Made by a program: the position numbers and the translations under genes. This document shows, in pieces, positions 40,789-41,267 of a DNA stretch of 41,267 nucleotides. The notes under the pieces were generated by a model. It was not told where the DNA came from. It made no database searches and was given only the letters and a program-made list of their open reading frames with translations. The DNA is from Cyclobacteriaceae bacterium (GTDB lineage: Bacteria > Bacteroidota > Bacteroidia > Cytophagales > Cyclobacteriaceae). The stretch covers positions 1 through 41,267 of the forward strand of contig JALSJF010000254.1 of the NCBI GenBank assembly GCA_026989505.1. Reading direction: 5' to 3'. Position 1 is the stretch's first letter. Each line of letters opens with the position of its first letter.

Positions 40789-41267
40789 GTGTTTGCACTA
40801 TATCATTTGCCCGGTAAAGGAGGTAACCCCCGGTACATCGGACTGGATGGCAGCAATTTCTATGTCCGCTACCAAAACCTCGACCTGAAAATACCCCTGG
40901 TGGAAATTGGCAAAGTCATTCTGGAAAAGCGCAGAAAGCTTGCCCCTCTGGTTGTAGGTGGGCTGGTAACTTCGCTAAGTATGCTCAGCATCCTGCTTTA
41001 TTCTTCCAGCCTGGAAGTGGTGGGGCTTGCTGCAGCCGGCCTGTTGCTTACCTATTATGGCATGCAGGAATACGGGGTCATCCACCTTGAACATGCCAAT
41101 AACACTACCCTCATCTGGCTGCCGGTGAAAGTAAGCCTAACCAGCATCCGCCCGATAATAGCCATGCTGGAATACTACCTGAACAAACAACACTTCCCGG
41201 TACTCTTTGCTTCTGCCACTAACAACAACCGGTTGGTCCATGATGAAAGCCAACCTGTACCTTCGTC
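40789..41267 (+). CDS. membrane protein of unknown function, partial
   Basis: The frame runs off the right edge with about 159 codons visible and no stop. It starts at GTG (40789). Residues 1-45 are soluble and strand-like (YIGLDGSNFYVRYQNLD). Two hydrophobic segments follow (about 51-67 and 72-88; PLVVGGLVTSLSMLSILLY and VVGLAAAGLLLTYYGM), then a region with VIHLEHANNTTLIWLPV. I do not recognise a family; the hairpin of two helices with flanking PH-like strands is suggestive only. The -7 box directly upstream supports this start. Confidence 0.65.
   Translation, partial: MFALYHLPGKGGNPRYIGLDGSNFYVRYQNLDLKIPLVEIGKVILEKRRKLAPLVVGGLVTSLSMLSILLYSSSLEVVGLAAAGLLLTYYGMQEYGVIHLEHANNTTLIWLPVKVSLTSIRPIIAMLEYYLNKQHFPVLFASATNNNRLVHDESQPVPS

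Overview
The window comes from a member of the Bacteroidota, most likely a gliding-type Cytophagales relative. The evidence is a protein with the T9SS type B / CHU_C C-terminal domain, the divergent tsaD/tamB and sppA/folK pairs, Bacteroidota -7 promoter elements (TAnnTTTG) in front of many genes, little Shine-Dalgarno signal, and an NtrC-like regulator of the phylum's GSFTSA type. Genes are packed tightly, with several stop-to-stop and ATGA overlaps. The assignment rests on reading alone, with no database search.

Layout. 1-3.2 kb: a partial LpxL/HtrB-type acyltransferase, queD, and a sensor kinase with an NMT1/THI5-like periplasmic domain. 3.3-5.1 kb: an accessory patch downstream of tRNA-Thr(UGU). 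It holds tandem copies of a unit made of a palindromic leader plus a GIY-YIG nuclease gene; one copy is split by a 760-bp AT-rich segment encoding a ParDE-type toxin-antitoxin pair. The ends of that segment look like those of an integron gene cassette (attC-like). 5.2-8.9 kb: a YheT-type hydrolase, a Tat-exported HisC-like aminotransferase, and the arsenosugar pair arsS plus an AhpD-like protein. 9.0-13.9 kb: a run of + strand genes (secreted protein, 3-hydroxyacyl-CoA dehydrogenase, exported CxxC zinc-finger protein, CinA, lipoylated E2). 14.0-16.0 kb: a TauE-type exporter, a haem-binding-domain protein and an outer-membrane protein. 16.1-20.6 kb: a tripartite MacB-like efflux operon (adaptor, ATPase, permease) with a candidate sigma-54 promoter and upstream palindromes. 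20.7-24.0 kb: HNH nuclease, NlpC/P60 peptidase, smpB, FlK-like thioesterase, tsaD. 24.0-24.7 kb: a small secreted orphan flanked by a duplicated tsaD leader. 24.7-29.7 kb: tamB and a small conserved protein. 29.7-30.3 kb: rnpB, enlarged by a 21-bp tandem hairpin repeat. 30.3-41.3 kb: REC-AAA+ regulator, ArsC-like protein, SppA, FolK, a membrane histidine kinase, an MBL hydrolase, FabD, a DCC-family protein, a large T9SS type B protein, and a partial membrane protein.

The two most unusual structures are the solitary toxin-antitoxin cassette with attC-like ends, placed precisely because an uninterrupted copy of its target lies beside it, and the repeat-expanded RNase P RNA. The -7 elements of queD and folK, and probably of the last gene, lie only 3-6 nt before the start codon, which suggests leaderless transcripts.
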